Of a DNA stretch of 64,000 nucleotides, positions 50,291 to 58,571 are shown one piece after another. The notes under the pieces are model-generated. The model was not told the DNA's origin and ran no database searches. It was given only the letters and a program-made list of their open reading frames with translations. Position numbers and translations under genes: made by a program. How positions within the stretch are numbered: the stretch's first letter is position 1; each line of letters opens with the position of its first letter. Source of the stretch: J029 sp964482495 (GTDB lineage: Bacteria > Planctomycetota > UBA1135); assembly GCA_964482495.1 (NCBI GenBank), contig CAYZXS010000006.1, positions 1 through 64,000 of the forward strand, given 5' to 3'.

Positions 50291-50924
50291 AGGTCTTGGC
50301 TCCTTCGCACAGTCCCCGGAAGATCAGTGAGATCGAGGTCGCGCCCGGGTCTTGCGCGCCCTTGCTCTGTTCGCCGACGTTCTTGGCGCGGCCGAAGCGG
50401 GCCGCCATGTCGGTGGTGGCGGCGGCGCCGGCCTCGGCGGCGGTGGCCGCGGCCTCGAGCGCCGCGTCGATGGTACCGCCGGCGGCGGTCGCCGTGAGGG
50501 CCTCGACCGCGGGCACCAGGGCGTCGATCACGGTCTTGTCGCCGGGCTGGGCGCGGGTGTTCTGGCGCAGGCTGGCGAGGCCGGCCTGGAACATCGCCGC
50601 CAGGCCCGCGGCGTCGACGGCGCCGGCGGCGGGCGCCGCCTCGCCCATGCCCATGAACAGCGAGCCGAACAGCGGTCCGGTGGCGCCGCCGTCGGTGCCC
50701 ATGATGGCCCAGCCGACGTCGTTCAGGAGCGTCTGCAGGCTGTCGTCGCCGACGCCGTCGATGGCGCCTTCGAGCTGGCCCATGGCGCGGACGATGGTGG
50801 TGCCGTGGTCGCCGTCGCCGCCGAAGGAGTCGAGGCGCGAGAGCTCGGCCTCGTTCTCCCGCACCACCCCGGCGGCGTGGCGCAGCATCGCCGCGAGGGC
50901 GGCGCTATCGATCGTGTCGGTCAT
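50283..50924 (-). CDS. dhaL: Dihydroxyacetone kinase subunit L (ADP/ATP-binding)
   Basis: A 213-residue protein with the DhaL nucleotide site: LDSFGGDGDHGTTIVRAM (Asp32, Asp37, Asp39 chelate two Mg ions), GWAIMGTDGGATGPLFGSLF, GDKTVIDALVPA and the C-terminal GRAKNVGEQSKGAQDPGATS. DhaL proteins hold the nucleotide and deliver phosphate to the ketose bound by DhaK. In PTS-dependent kinases a DhaM subunit recharges ADP; none is found here, so this is probably an ATP-dependent two-subunit kinase. The gene starts 3 bases after the dhaK stop and overlaps lsrF, so it is tightly embedded in the cassette. Confidence 0.95.
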   Translation of the reverse strand: MTDTIDSAALAAMLRHAAGVVRENEAELSRLDSFGGDGDHGTTIVRAMGQLEGAIDGVGDDSLQTLLNDVGWAIMGTDGGATGPLFGSLFMGMGEAAPAAGAVDAAGLAAMFQAGLASLRQNTRAQPGDKTVIDALVPAVEALTATAAGGTIDAALEAAATAAEAGAAATTDMAARFGRAKNVGEQSKGAQDPGATSISLIFRGLCEGAKTCG

Positions 50925-50927
50925 CGC

Positions 50928-51959
50928 CTACTGAATCGTCAGGGCCGGGCAGTGCGCGGGGGCGTCCCACAGCGCCAACTGCGCGTCGGTCACGCGCACC
51001 AGGCACATCTGGAATCCGCCCATCTCCTGCACGGTCAGGAAGTTGCCCGCGGCGCTCCGGGCCATCTCGATGCCGCGTTCGTCGAGCATCTGGCGCACCC
51101 GCCGCAGCACCACGTAGAGCTCCATCAGCGTGGTCGAGCCGACGCCGTTGAGCAGGAACACCACCTTCTCGCCGGACTGGACGCCTAGGTCGTCGATCAG
51201 GTGCGGCAGCATGCGCTCAGCGGTGTCGTCGGCGCTCACCAGCGGGAAGGTGCCGCCGCCAGCCTCGCCGTGCTGACCCATGCCGACCACCATGGTCCCC
51301 GGCTCGATCTCGGCGATCGGCTCGCCAGTGGCCGGGTGGGTGGCGTCGCTGATCGCCACCGCCAGGGTGGCCATGTTGCGCTCGACCTGCTCGGCGACGG
51401 CGTGGACCTCGTCCAGCGACTGGCCGGCCTCGGCGGCGGCGCCGGCGGCCTTGATCACCGCCAGGCAGCCGACCAGGCCGCGCCGGTCGCTCGGGTCCTG
51501 GCGCGAGGGGGCCGAGATGTCCTCGTGGGTCAGGACCATCTTCACGTTCAGGCCTTCCTTCTCGGCCATCTTCATGACCATGTTGGCGGTCATGACGTCG
51601 CCCTCGTGGTTGAGCACCACGAACAGCACGCCGGCCGGGCGGTCGGCCAGGCGCAGCGCTTCGATGACCCTCGGCGGGCCGGGGGCAGCGAAGATCTCGC
51701 CGGGCACGCTGACGTCGAGCATGCCGGGGCCGACGTAGCCGCTCAGCGCCGGCTCGTGGCCGCTGCCGCCGAGGGTGACCAGCGCCACCTTGTCGGTCGA
51801 CTTGGGCGCAGCGCGGACCACGAGGTTCGAGCCGGCCAAGGCGACGGTGTTCGCGTGGGCCAGGACGAAGCCCTCGAGCAGCTCGTCGACCAGCCGCTCG
51901 GGCTGGTTGATGAACTTCTTCTTCGCCGGTGCCGTGGTGGGGGTGCCGGGCGCGCTCAC
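50928..51959 (-). CDS. dhaK: Dihydroxyacetone kinase subunit K (ketose-binding)
   Basis: A 343-residue protein with the DhaK fold: LVTLGGSGHEPALSGYVGPG (residues 61-80), VLFVVLNHEGDVMTANMVMK and GTMVVGMGQHGEAGGGTF, where His230 is the residue that forms a hemiaminal with the substrate carbonyl in characterised DhaK proteins. It should bind a short ketose such as dihydroxyacetone or erythrulose and accept phosphate from DhaL. The start is a GTG at 51959 that overlaps the preceding stop (GTGA at 51956-51959), which fixes the start. Glycerol-metabolism genes are absent here, and linkage to LsrF suggests a substrate other than dihydroxyacetone. Confidence 0.95.
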   Translation of the reverse strand: MSAPGTPTTAPAKKKFINQPERLVDELLEGFVLAHANTVALAGSNLVVRAAPKSTDKVALVTLGGSGHEPALSGYVGPGMLDVSVPGEIFAAPGPPRVIEALRLADRPAGVLFVVLNHEGDVMTANMVMKMAEKEGLNVKMVLTHEDISAPSRQDPSDRRGLVGCLAVIKAAGAAAEAGQSLDEVHAVAEQVERNMATLAVAISDATHPATGEPIAEIEPGTMVVGMGQHGEAGGGTFPLVSADDTAERMLPHLIDDLGVQSGEKVVFLLNGVGSTTLMELYVVLRRVRQMLDERGIEMARSAAGNFLTVQEMGGFQMCLVRVTDAQLALWDAPAHCPALTIQ

Positions 51960-52279
51960 GACTTCATCTCCATCAGCTCGATCAGGGCGTCGCCGTCGAG
52001 AATGAAGGCCACGCGGACGGTGTCGTTGGCGTCGAAGGGCTCGAGCACGACCTCCTTTCCGGCCATCGCCTGCTCGATGCTCGGCACGACGAAGGCGGCG
52101 TGGTTCTGAGTCTGGAGCAGCTCGGGCATCGGGCTGCCTTCCTCGAAGCGGAGGAACTCGACCCGATAGGGGTGAGCCGTCGGGTCGGTCACGTAGAGCT
52201 TGGCGCCCTCCATGTAGCTCTCGCCGTCGCGGGGCGTCTGGGTCGGCACGCCGACGTGGTGGAATTCGAATTCGGTCAT
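51956..52279 (-). CDS. Small VOC (glyoxalase)-like protein
   Basis: A 107-residue protein starting at the ATG at 52279 (MTEFEFHHVGVPTQTPRDGE). A single beta-alpha-beta-beta-beta unit with His at FHHVGVP, HPYRVEFLRF, HAAFVVPSIEQAM and a Glu in ALIELMEM resembles vicinal-oxygen-chelate (glyoxalase/bleomycin-resistance) proteins in half-length form, where metal-binding His/Glu residues handle enediolate intermediates. It could act as an epimerase, isomerase or lyase on a sugar derivative; the substrate is unknown. It is the first gene of the dhaK-dhaL-lsrF-cupin cassette, coupled to dhaK by a GTGA overlap. TAAAAT lies 69 bases upstream. Confidence 0.8.
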   Translation of the reverse strand: MTEFEFHHVGVPTQTPRDGESYMEGAKLYVTDPTAHPYRVEFLRFEEGSPMPELLQTQNHAAFVVPSIEQAMAGKEVVLEPFDANDTVRVAFILDGDALIELMEMKS

Positions 52280-52347
52280 GGGGAACTCCCGGATCAAGGG
52301 GGGCTGACGGCTACGCGACCGTCCGGATTTGGGGCGGAAACGCGCCT

Positions 52348-52353
52348 ATTTTA
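52348..52353 (-). promoter_or_regulatory. Candidate -10 hexamer TAAAAT for the dhaK-lsrF cassette
   Basis: TAAAAT on the minus strand in the only A/T-rich patch of this spacer, 68 bases before the VOC-like start at 52279. Confidence 0.4.
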
Positions 52354-52415
52354 GCGAGCTCTTCGGAGGGATCCGGTTGCCCTTTCCTCTTCTCTTCCGC
52401 GGAGACTGGACCAAG

Positions 52416-52442
52416 AAACCGCCGCGCGGCGCGCGGCGGTTT
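52416..52442. terminator. Bidirectional terminator-like hairpin
   Basis: AAACCGCCGCGC (52416-52427) pairs perfectly with GCGCGGCGGTTT (52431-52442). On the minus strand it follows the stop at 52475 and ends in TTTCTT, so it would terminate the Lcl-domain gene. Confidence 0.7.
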
Positions 52443-52474
52443 GGAGGGATTCGGTCGGGACGAGCCCAGCCGGG

Positions 52475-54007
52475 CTAGAGTTCGGTGGCCACCGTGTGCG
52501 ACTTCAGCGATTCCGCACCGCCGGAGCCGCGCTGGACCACCGCCTGCAGGAAGACGTCGACCGGCGGCAGGGTGGAGGAGAGGTTCGGCGCGGTGGTCTG
52601 CAGCACCGCTTGGCCGATGGCGTTCGCGACGGCGGAGCCGGCGACCTGGATCGGCCCCAGCAGGTCGAGCTGAAGGCCGCCGAGCTGCGGGATCGACGGA
52701 CCGCTGCCGAGGGCGTTGGTGCAGTAGCCGAAGTAGACGGTCTCGCCGGCGGCGGCGCCGTCCACCGTCAGGGTGGCGGCCTGGCCGCGCTGCAAGGGCT
52801 CGGGGCTGACGGCCAAGGCCAGGCGCACGCCAGAGTCGCGCACCGCACGGGCGTAGTTGTAGATCCGCACCTGGTCGTTCTGCGGGCCCCAGCCGCTGGA
52901 CCAGTTGGCCGGATTGCCGCTCTTCGGGTCGCTGCGCTGGGCGCCGGCGCCGTGGACGTTGATCAGGTTTCCGCTGGTGCCCACGCCGTAGCCCTGGCCG
53001 AAGCAGAGGTAGACCGCGTGGCTGCCGGGGCCGAGGGTCAGCGGCGCCTCGAGCAGGGTGGTGCCGGTCCAGTACCAGCTCTCGACCTCGGTGACGTCGA
53101 AGATCGGGTCGATGGCGCAGTCGACGATGCCGCTGCCCACGGCGTCCGGTGCGCGGCGGTAGTCGACGATCGACTGCAGCTCCTTTGAGTTGGGCAGGCG
53201 CCAGTCGTCGCGGCCGGCCAGGCTCAGGTCCTCGGCCCAGGCCAGCGCGTCCTCCCAGATCAGGTCGGCGCCGCTGTCGTCCTGGCTCCACATCAGGCCG
53301 GTCGAGAGATCGGTGATCGTGCCGTCGCCGTTGTCGTGGAACTGGTTGACGCCGTAGTCGGGGTTGCCGCGCACGTAGCGCACGAAGGCGGTGAAGGCGC
53401 CGCCAGGGCCGGTGTAGCGCGGGTAGCCCTTGATCCGGCCGTCGCCGAAGTTGACGCCGAAGACCGCTTCGTCGCCCTGGAAGATGCGGCCGACGTACTC
53501 GGTGCTCGACCAGTACTGGGTGTCGATGGTGCGCTCGCCGAGCCCCGGGTCGCCCCAGCGGAAGTCGAAGACGCTGGTGTCGAGGTAGGGCGTCAGCGTC
53601 ATGCTGGAGCCGCGGTGGTCGATCAGGGAGTAGAGCTCCTTGACCGAGGGCAGCCGCCAGTCCGCGTGGCCGGCGAGGGTGAAGCTGGAGGCCCCAGCCA
53701 GCGCCGCGTCGTAGGTCTGCTTGTTGTAGAGCGCCGGGCTCTGCTGCCACATCAGGCCGGTGACCTCGTCGGTGACGGTGCCGTCGCCGTGGTCGGTGTA
53801 GCGGAAGGCCTCGCCGTCGTACTGGGCGTCCTGGCCGTGGTAGGGCTGGCCAGCCGCCGGCGCGGTGATGACGTCGTCGTCGTCGTAGCAGAGGGTCTGG
53901 CCGGTGTCGACGACCGGGTAGGGCAGGTCCTGGGCCGGCAGGGCGGCGGCCAGGGCCAGGGCGGCGAAGGGGAGCAGGGTGGTGCGGGGCGCGGTCAGCA
54001 TCGTCAT
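52475..54007 (-). CDS. Secreted protein with two Lcl (DUF1566) domains and recurrent C-terminal domain
   Basis: A 510-residue protein starting at the ATG at 54007, signal peptide TTLLPFAALALAAALPAQ. Two homologous Lcl/DUF1566 units are clear: DHGDGTVTDEVTGLMWQQ with DWRLPSVKELYSLIDH, and DNGDGTITDLSTGLMWSQ with DWRLPNSKELQSIVDY. DUF1566 is the C-terminal, substrate-contacting half of Legionella collagen-like and related adhesins, so a binding or adhesion role is suggested. The last 110 residues (LALAVSPEPLQRGQAATLTV to VFLQAVVQRG and the terminal VATEL) fit the C-terminal domain shared by other secreted proteins here. No enzymatic motif was seen. A bidirectional hairpin lies just beyond the stop. 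Confidence 0.86.
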   Translation of the reverse strand: MTMLTAPRTTLLPFAALALAAALPAQDLPYPVVDTGQTLCYDDDDVITAPAAGQPYHGQDAQYDGEAFRYTDHGDGTVTDEVTGLMWQQSPALYNKQTYDAALAGASSFTLAGHADWRLPSVKELYSLIDHRGSSMTLTPYLDTSVFDFRWGDPGLGERTIDTQYWSSTEYVGRIFQGDEAVFGVNFGDGRIKGYPRYTGPGGAFTAFVRYVRGNPDYGVNQFHDNGDGTITDLSTGLMWSQDDSGADLIWEDALAWAEDLSLAGRDDWRLPNSKELQSIVDYRRAPDAVGSGIVDCAIDPIFDVTEVESWYWTGTTLLEAPLTLGPGSHAVYLCFGQGYGVGTSGNLINVHGAGAQRSDPKSGNPANWSSGWGPQNDQVRIYNYARAVRDSGVRLALAVSPEPLQRGQAATLTVDGAAAGETVYFGYCTNALGSGPSIPQLGGLQLDLLGPIQVAGSAVANAIGQAVLQTTAPNLSSTLPPVDVFLQAVVQRGSGGAESLKSHTVATEL

Positions 54008-54145
54008 TCCGGTTGGAGGGAGGTGATGCGCGATGGAACCCACTGGGGCCGGAGGGTTGGCCCGTTCTTGCGCTGGAATGCCCGTCGGGGCGAGAAATGC
54101 CCGAGAACCGGAGCGCGGCGCCGGGGTTGCCCGGCCGCCTCCGCC

Positions 54146-56683
54146 CTAGAGGCGGGTGAAGAGCGTCGCCGCGGCGTGGGTCAACCGGTAGGGCGGGCCG
54201 ATGAGGGCCTGCCAATAGAGGCCCTGACCGATCAGGGCGGCGTGGCCGGGGACGTGGAAGGTGGCGCTGGCCTTCCCGTCGGCGTCGAAGCGCCCCGAGC
54301 GGAGCAAGATCGTGGATCGGGGATCCAGCCGGAGCAGGCCGTACGGGGGGACCCGCTGGTGGATCTCGGAGGTCGCCGCGCCCAGGCGCCAGCTGCCTTC
54401 CGGCGGGCCGTGGAGGTCGATCACCAGCGGCTGGCCCACCCGCGGTACCGACCGGACGCTGACTTGCCGGCTCAGATTGGTCAGGATCTGGTCGAAGCTC
54501 TCGCTGCCGCAATAGAGGTCGATGTCGCCGTCCCGGTCGAAGTCCTCGGCCGCGAGGGAGTGGAGCTTTTGCGGCCACCACCAGCCGGTCGCCCCGTCCG
54601 GGTCGAGGGAGGCGAATTGGCCGAGGCCGTCGTTCCACAGCCAGCCGAGGTCGCGGTAGCCGGCGAAGGCGAGGTCGAGGTCCCCATCCTGGTCGCCGTC
54701 TCGGAGCAGGATGGTGTGAGCAGAGGGATGGCTGGGCGGGAAGACTGAGGCGCCCGCGTCGCTGAAGCGGCCGCTGCCGTCGTTGAGGGCGAGGCGGAAG
54801 CGACTCATGGAGAGGAGCAGGACGTCGATGTCGCCGTCCCCGTCCACGTCGCCGGCCTCGACCGCATCGGAGGAGGCACCTGGTGGCGGGAGGTGAGTGC
54901 CGCTCACGTCCAGGAAGACACCGGTGCCTTGATTGAAGAGCAGCTGATCCCCCCCGAGTCCGGAGAGGAAAGCGTCGAGGTCTCCGTCGCCGTCGAAGTC
55001 GGCCAGGGCGACTTCCTCGACCGGACGCAGCCCGGCGGGCAGGTGGGTGGCGCTGAAGTCCTGGAAGCCCGCGGTGCCGTCGTTCAAGAGCAGGCGGGCG
55101 CCCGCGGAGTGGCCGATGAGCGCGTCGGGATCCCCGTCACCGTCCACGTCGCCGAGGTCGACCACGCCCTCATCTTGGTCCGGGGGCAACTTGGCTGCGG
55201 TCACGTCCAGGAAGACGGCCCCGCCATCGTTGAGCCAGAGCAGGTCGCTTCCTGCCTTGGTCAGGAAGACGTCCTGGTGGCCGTCCGCGTCGAGATCCGC
55301 GAGGCCGATGTCCCGAGGGCGGACGTCGGTGAGCGGGAGGGCGCCATCGTCGTGCTCGCGGAAAGTGCCGCGACCGTCGTTGCGGTAGAGCCGGAGCTCG
55401 TTCTCCCTGAAGTCCGGTTCCGTGCCGAGGATGGCGTCCGGGGCGCCGTCTCCGTCCAGGTCCCCGGCCGCCAAGACCACGGTCCGCGACATCGCCTGGG
55501 GCAGCTGCATGGAGGTGACGTCCACGAGGCGGCCGGAGCCGTCATTCAGCACCATCCGGCTCAGGGCGGCGCGCAACCGCTCGTGGATTCCCGTCGAGAG
55601 AAGATCGGGATCCCGGTCGCCGTCGAGGTCGCCGGCCGCGAGCGCCGAGGTCGGTTCCGGACCGGTCGACAGGGAGAGGCCGGTGGCGTCGCGGAAGTGG
55701 CCGGTCCCGTCGTTGAGAAAGAGCCGGTCCTGGGAGGATCCCGTCCACCCGTTCAAGCCCACGTAGAGGTCCATCGCCCCGTCCTGGTCGAAGTCCGCCC
55801 AGGCGGCGCCGGAGGCATAACCGCCGAAGGAGGGGAGCTGGTCGGCCGTGACGTCCGTGAAGGTGCCCGAGCCGTCGTTCTGGAGCAGGGCGTGGTCGTC
55901 CACCCCGCCGAGGAAGGCGTCCAGATCGCCGTCCCGGTCCATGTCCTCCATCCGGACCACGGTCTTCCGCGCGAGGGTGGGGGTCCCGGCGGTGGCGTCG
56001 GTGAAGTGGCCGGCTCCATTGTTCCGGTAGAGCCGGCACCGTCCCGCGCAGGCGAGGAACAGGTCGAGGTCGCCGTCCCCGTCGACGTCCTGCGCCGCGA
56101 CGTCGTCGGTGTAGGTCAAGTGGGGAGGGAGACGGGAGGGCGCTCCGGCGGAGAAGCGGCCGCTGCCGTCGTTGAACCACAGCCGGTCGGGCGCGCCCCA
56201 TTCGCCCAGGAAGAGGTCCGGATCCCCATCGGAGTCGAAGTCGCCCACCGCGGTGCAGTTCGTCTGGAGCAGCCCGGATGGCATCCCGAAGCCGGCGCTC
56301 ACGAAGGTGCCGTCCCCCTGGTTCAGCAGGAGGTCGAGCTGCAGATTGCCCCAGCCGTCGACGAGGAGATCCGGGTCGGCGTCTCCGTCAAAGTCGGCGA
56401 CCGCCAGGACGGGGCCAAAGCCGAAGAACCCGGCGATCCGGGAACGGGTCTCCTCCCGGAATATCCCGGCCTCGTCCTGGACCAGGATCGCCAGCGGGGC
56501 GCTGACCGCGTCCAGGTCGCCGTCCCCGTCTAGGTCGACGAGGTGGATCCGGTCTGTCCCGAGGAAGCCGTGGACCGTCCGGTACAGCTCCTCGAAGCGG
56601 GGCGCCTGGCCAGCGGCTGGGGCGGACAGGACGGGGAGGAGCAGGAAGAGAGAGGCCAGCCGGCGGGGGGAGGAGAGGGCCAT
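54146..56683 (-). CDS. Secreted FG-GAP/VCBS repeat protein with 14 calcium-binding repeats
   Basis: An 845-residue protein starting at the ATG at 56683, signal peptide RRLASLFLLLPVLSAPAAG. I count 14 calcium-binding loops of the type D-x-D-G-D-G-x-x-D, e.g. DLDGDGDLDAV, DFDSDGDPDLF, DMDRDGDLDAF, DVDGDGDIDVL and DFDRDGDIDLY, spaced about 50-60 residues apart. Fourteen loops suggest two seven-bladed integrin-alpha-like propellers in tandem. The last 105 residues (SVRSVPRVGQPLVIDLHG to GLYWQALIGPPYRLTHAA) resemble the C-terminal domain of other secreted proteins in this window. Such proteins usually bind ligands or substrate on the cell surface. Its codon choice is slightly relaxed compared with flanking genes. 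Confidence 0.92.
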   Translation of the reverse strand: MALSSPRRLASLFLLLPVLSAPAAGQAPRFEELYRTVHGFLGTDRIHLVDLDGDGDLDAVSAPLAILVQDEAGIFREETRSRIAGFFGFGPVLAVADFDGDADPDLLVDGWGNLQLDLLLNQGDGTFVSAGFGMPSGLLQTNCTAVGDFDSDGDPDLFLGEWGAPDRLWFNDGSGRFSAGAPSRLPPHLTYTDDVAAQDVDGDGDLDLFLACAGRCRLYRNNGAGHFTDATAGTPTLARKTVVRMEDMDRDGDLDAFLGGVDDHALLQNDGSGTFTDVTADQLPSFGGYASGAAWADFDQDGAMDLYVGLNGWTGSSQDRLFLNDGTGHFRDATGLSLSTGPEPTSALAAGDLDGDRDPDLLSTGIHERLRAALSRMVLNDGSGRLVDVTSMQLPQAMSRTVVLAAGDLDGDGAPDAILGTEPDFRENELRLYRNDGRGTFREHDDGALPLTDVRPRDIGLADLDADGHQDVFLTKAGSDLLWLNDGGAVFLDVTAAKLPPDQDEGVVDLGDVDGDGDPDALIGHSAGARLLLNDGTAGFQDFSATHLPAGLRPVEEVALADFDGDGDLDAFLSGLGGDQLLFNQGTGVFLDVSGTHLPPPGASSDAVEAGDVDGDGDIDVLLLSMSRFRLALNDGSGRFSDAGASVFPPSHPSAHTILLRDGDQDGDLDLAFAGYRDLGWLWNDGLGQFASLDPDGATGWWWPQKLHSLAAEDFDRDGDIDLYCGSESFDQILTNLSRQVSVRSVPRVGQPLVIDLHGPPEGSWRLGAATSEIHQRVPPYGLLRLDPRSTILLRSGRFDADGKASATFHVPGHAALIGQGLYWQALIGPPYRLTHAAATLFTRL

Positions 56684-56845
56684 GGCAGGGGGGCGCGGGA
56701 AATGGGTACCCGGATCTTGCAAGCACCGTGCCGCTCTCTCGGAGGCGTCACCGGTCTTCATTCGTGCGGATTCGAACGTCCCGGGCGGGGTGGTCGATCC
56801 CATGGCAAACTAGAGGGATGGGAGAACGCCGCTCCCACCCCGACC

Positions 56846-58546
56846 ATGAAGCATCCCCTCTGCACCTTGGCCGCGGCGGCCGTCGTGGCCGCCCCGCTCA
56901 CCGCTCAGCAGTCCCGCCTGCCCGAGATGGTCTCGCCCGGCCTCCAGGGCCTGCCCGACGGCGTCGCCATCGCCTCGGAGAACGGCGACACCTCGGCCCT
57001 GCTCTACCGCGACACCGGCGATCAGTCGATCCAGGTCCGGGTGGCGGACGGGCGCGGGCTGAGCTGGACCTTGCCGCGGCGGCTCGACGACGACCTGAGC
57101 GGCGCCCTCAAGCAGAGCCACCGCCACTCCTTGGTGGTCGACGGCGACCGCGTCTACGCCGCCTGGCGGGACCAGCGCAACGGCCTGCTCGATGACCTCT
57201 ACTTCACCGCATCCCTCGACGGCGGCGCCACCTGGAGCGCGGCCAACCTGCGCCTGGAAGACGGCGCCCTGCCCGGCGCCGACGACGTCAAGGACTACCG
57301 CATCGCCGCGAGCGGCGACGACGTCGCGGCCCTGATCTCGGTCGGCACGATCAACGAGAGCCTGTACTTGACCTGGTCCAACGACGGCGGCGCCAGCTGG
57401 AGCCCGGCGGTCGCCGTAACGGCCCACAACGGCCTGGCCGACGTCGACAACATCGCGCTGGCCTGCAGCGGCGACGTCGCCTACGCCGTCTGGCGCGACA
57501 ACTTCCTCAACGGCGCTGACGACACCGTCTGGCTGTCGGCCTTCGACCTGCAGACCGGGGCCTTCGTGCGCCAGGACGTCGACGTCAGCCCGAACCTGAT
57601 CCTCGCCGGCGGCGACGCCGACGACGGCGTCGGCGTGGCGGTGGACCAGAACCACCTGGCCGTGATCTACCACGCGGACGGCCTCGGCAGCACCGCCGAG
57701 CAGCTGCGGGTGAACCTGTCGAGCGACCTCGGCGCGACCTGGTTCGGCGACCACCAGGTCGGCCAGTACGACAACGCCCTGCTCGGCCACGACGCCGACA
57801 GCGGCGCCGTGCTGGTCGAGGACGGCCACGTCGCCGTGGCCTGGGCCGATGACCGCAGCGGCGCCAACCAGGTCTACGCGACCGTGGCCGACTTCGCGTC
57901 AGGCGTCTTCGCGGCCGACCGGCACTGCTCCCTGAGCGCCGCCAGCGCCAGCGAGCCGCGGCTGGCGGGGGAGTTCGGCGGCGAGCCGCTGGCCCTCTCC
58001 TGGTCGCAGTTCCCGGGCGAGACCGTGCACGCCAGCTACTACCGCAACGGCGTCTGGTCGAACGCCTTCGTGGTCTCGGCCAACACCGGCGACACCGACG
58101 GCCAGGGCTTCGCCTGGAACGACCGCTACGACAACTGCCTGGCGGTCTGGATGGCCGACGACATCGGCAGCAACCAGGTCTACGCCGGCGGCTTCCGGCC
58201 GGCCCAGGTCGACCCGGGCGTGCTCGCCGGCGGCCTGCCGGCGACCCTCGTCGTTCACGGCTTCGGCGGCGGCCAGTACTTCCAGGTGGTGGCCTCCGGC
58301 AGCCCCGGCAGCCTGTTGATCCCCGACGGCCGCGACCTCGGCCTGACCGCCGACAACATCCTGCTCACCAGCAAGGACCTGGCGCAACTCAGCGGCCAAC
58401 TCGCCGCCGACGGCACCGGCGCCACCGCGAGCGTGACCGTGCCGCCGAGCTTGACCGGCATGACCCTCTATTTCGTCGCCGGCGGCTTCGACCCCGTCGC
58501 CGGCATCACCGACCTGAGCGACGCCCGGCCGGCGACGGTGCTCTAA
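56846..58546 (+). CDS. Secreted Asp-box (sialidase-like) propeller protein
   Basis: A 566-residue protein starting at the ATG at 56846, signal peptide MKHPLCTLAAAAVVAAPLTAQ. Three Asp-box motifs, SLDGGATWSAA, SNDGGASWSPA and SSDLGATWFGD, lie in a repeat region of exposed beta strands (VYAAWRDQRNG, VAYAVWRDNFLNG, VAVAWADDRSGANQVYA), typical of a six-bladed sialidase-like propeller. No Arg triad, Tyr/Glu nucleophile pair or other sialidase active site is evident, so it is more likely a binding protein. The final 100 residues, from AGGLPATLVVHGFGGGQYF to LSDARPATVL, match the shared C-terminal domain. It is divergent from the FG-GAP gene, sharing a 162-base spacer. Confidence 0.86.
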   Translation: MKHPLCTLAAAAVVAAPLTAQQSRLPEMVSPGLQGLPDGVAIASENGDTSALLYRDTGDQSIQVRVADGRGLSWTLPRRLDDDLSGALKQSHRHSLVVDGDRVYAAWRDQRNGLLDDLYFTASLDGGATWSAANLRLEDGALPGADDVKDYRIAASGDDVAALISVGTINESLYLTWSNDGGASWSPAVAVTAHNGLADVDNIALACSGDVAYAVWRDNFLNGADDTVWLSAFDLQTGAFVRQDVDVSPNLILAGGDADDGVGVAVDQNHLAVIYHADGLGSTAEQLRVNLSSDLGATWFGDHQVGQYDNALLGHDADSGAVLVEDGHVAVAWADDRSGANQVYATVADFASGVFAADRHCSLSAASASEPRLAGEFGGEPLALSWSQFPGETVHASYYRNGVWSNAFVVSANTGDTDGQGFAWNDRYDNCLAVWMADDIGSNQVYAGGFRPAQVDPGVLAGGLPATLVVHGFGGGQYFQVVASGSPGSLLIPDGRDLGLTADNILLTSKDLAQLSGQLAADGTGATASVTVPPSLTGMTLYFVAGGFDPVAGITDLSDARPATVL

Positions 58547-58571
58547 CCGTCGCCACCCTCGACTCCGCCGC

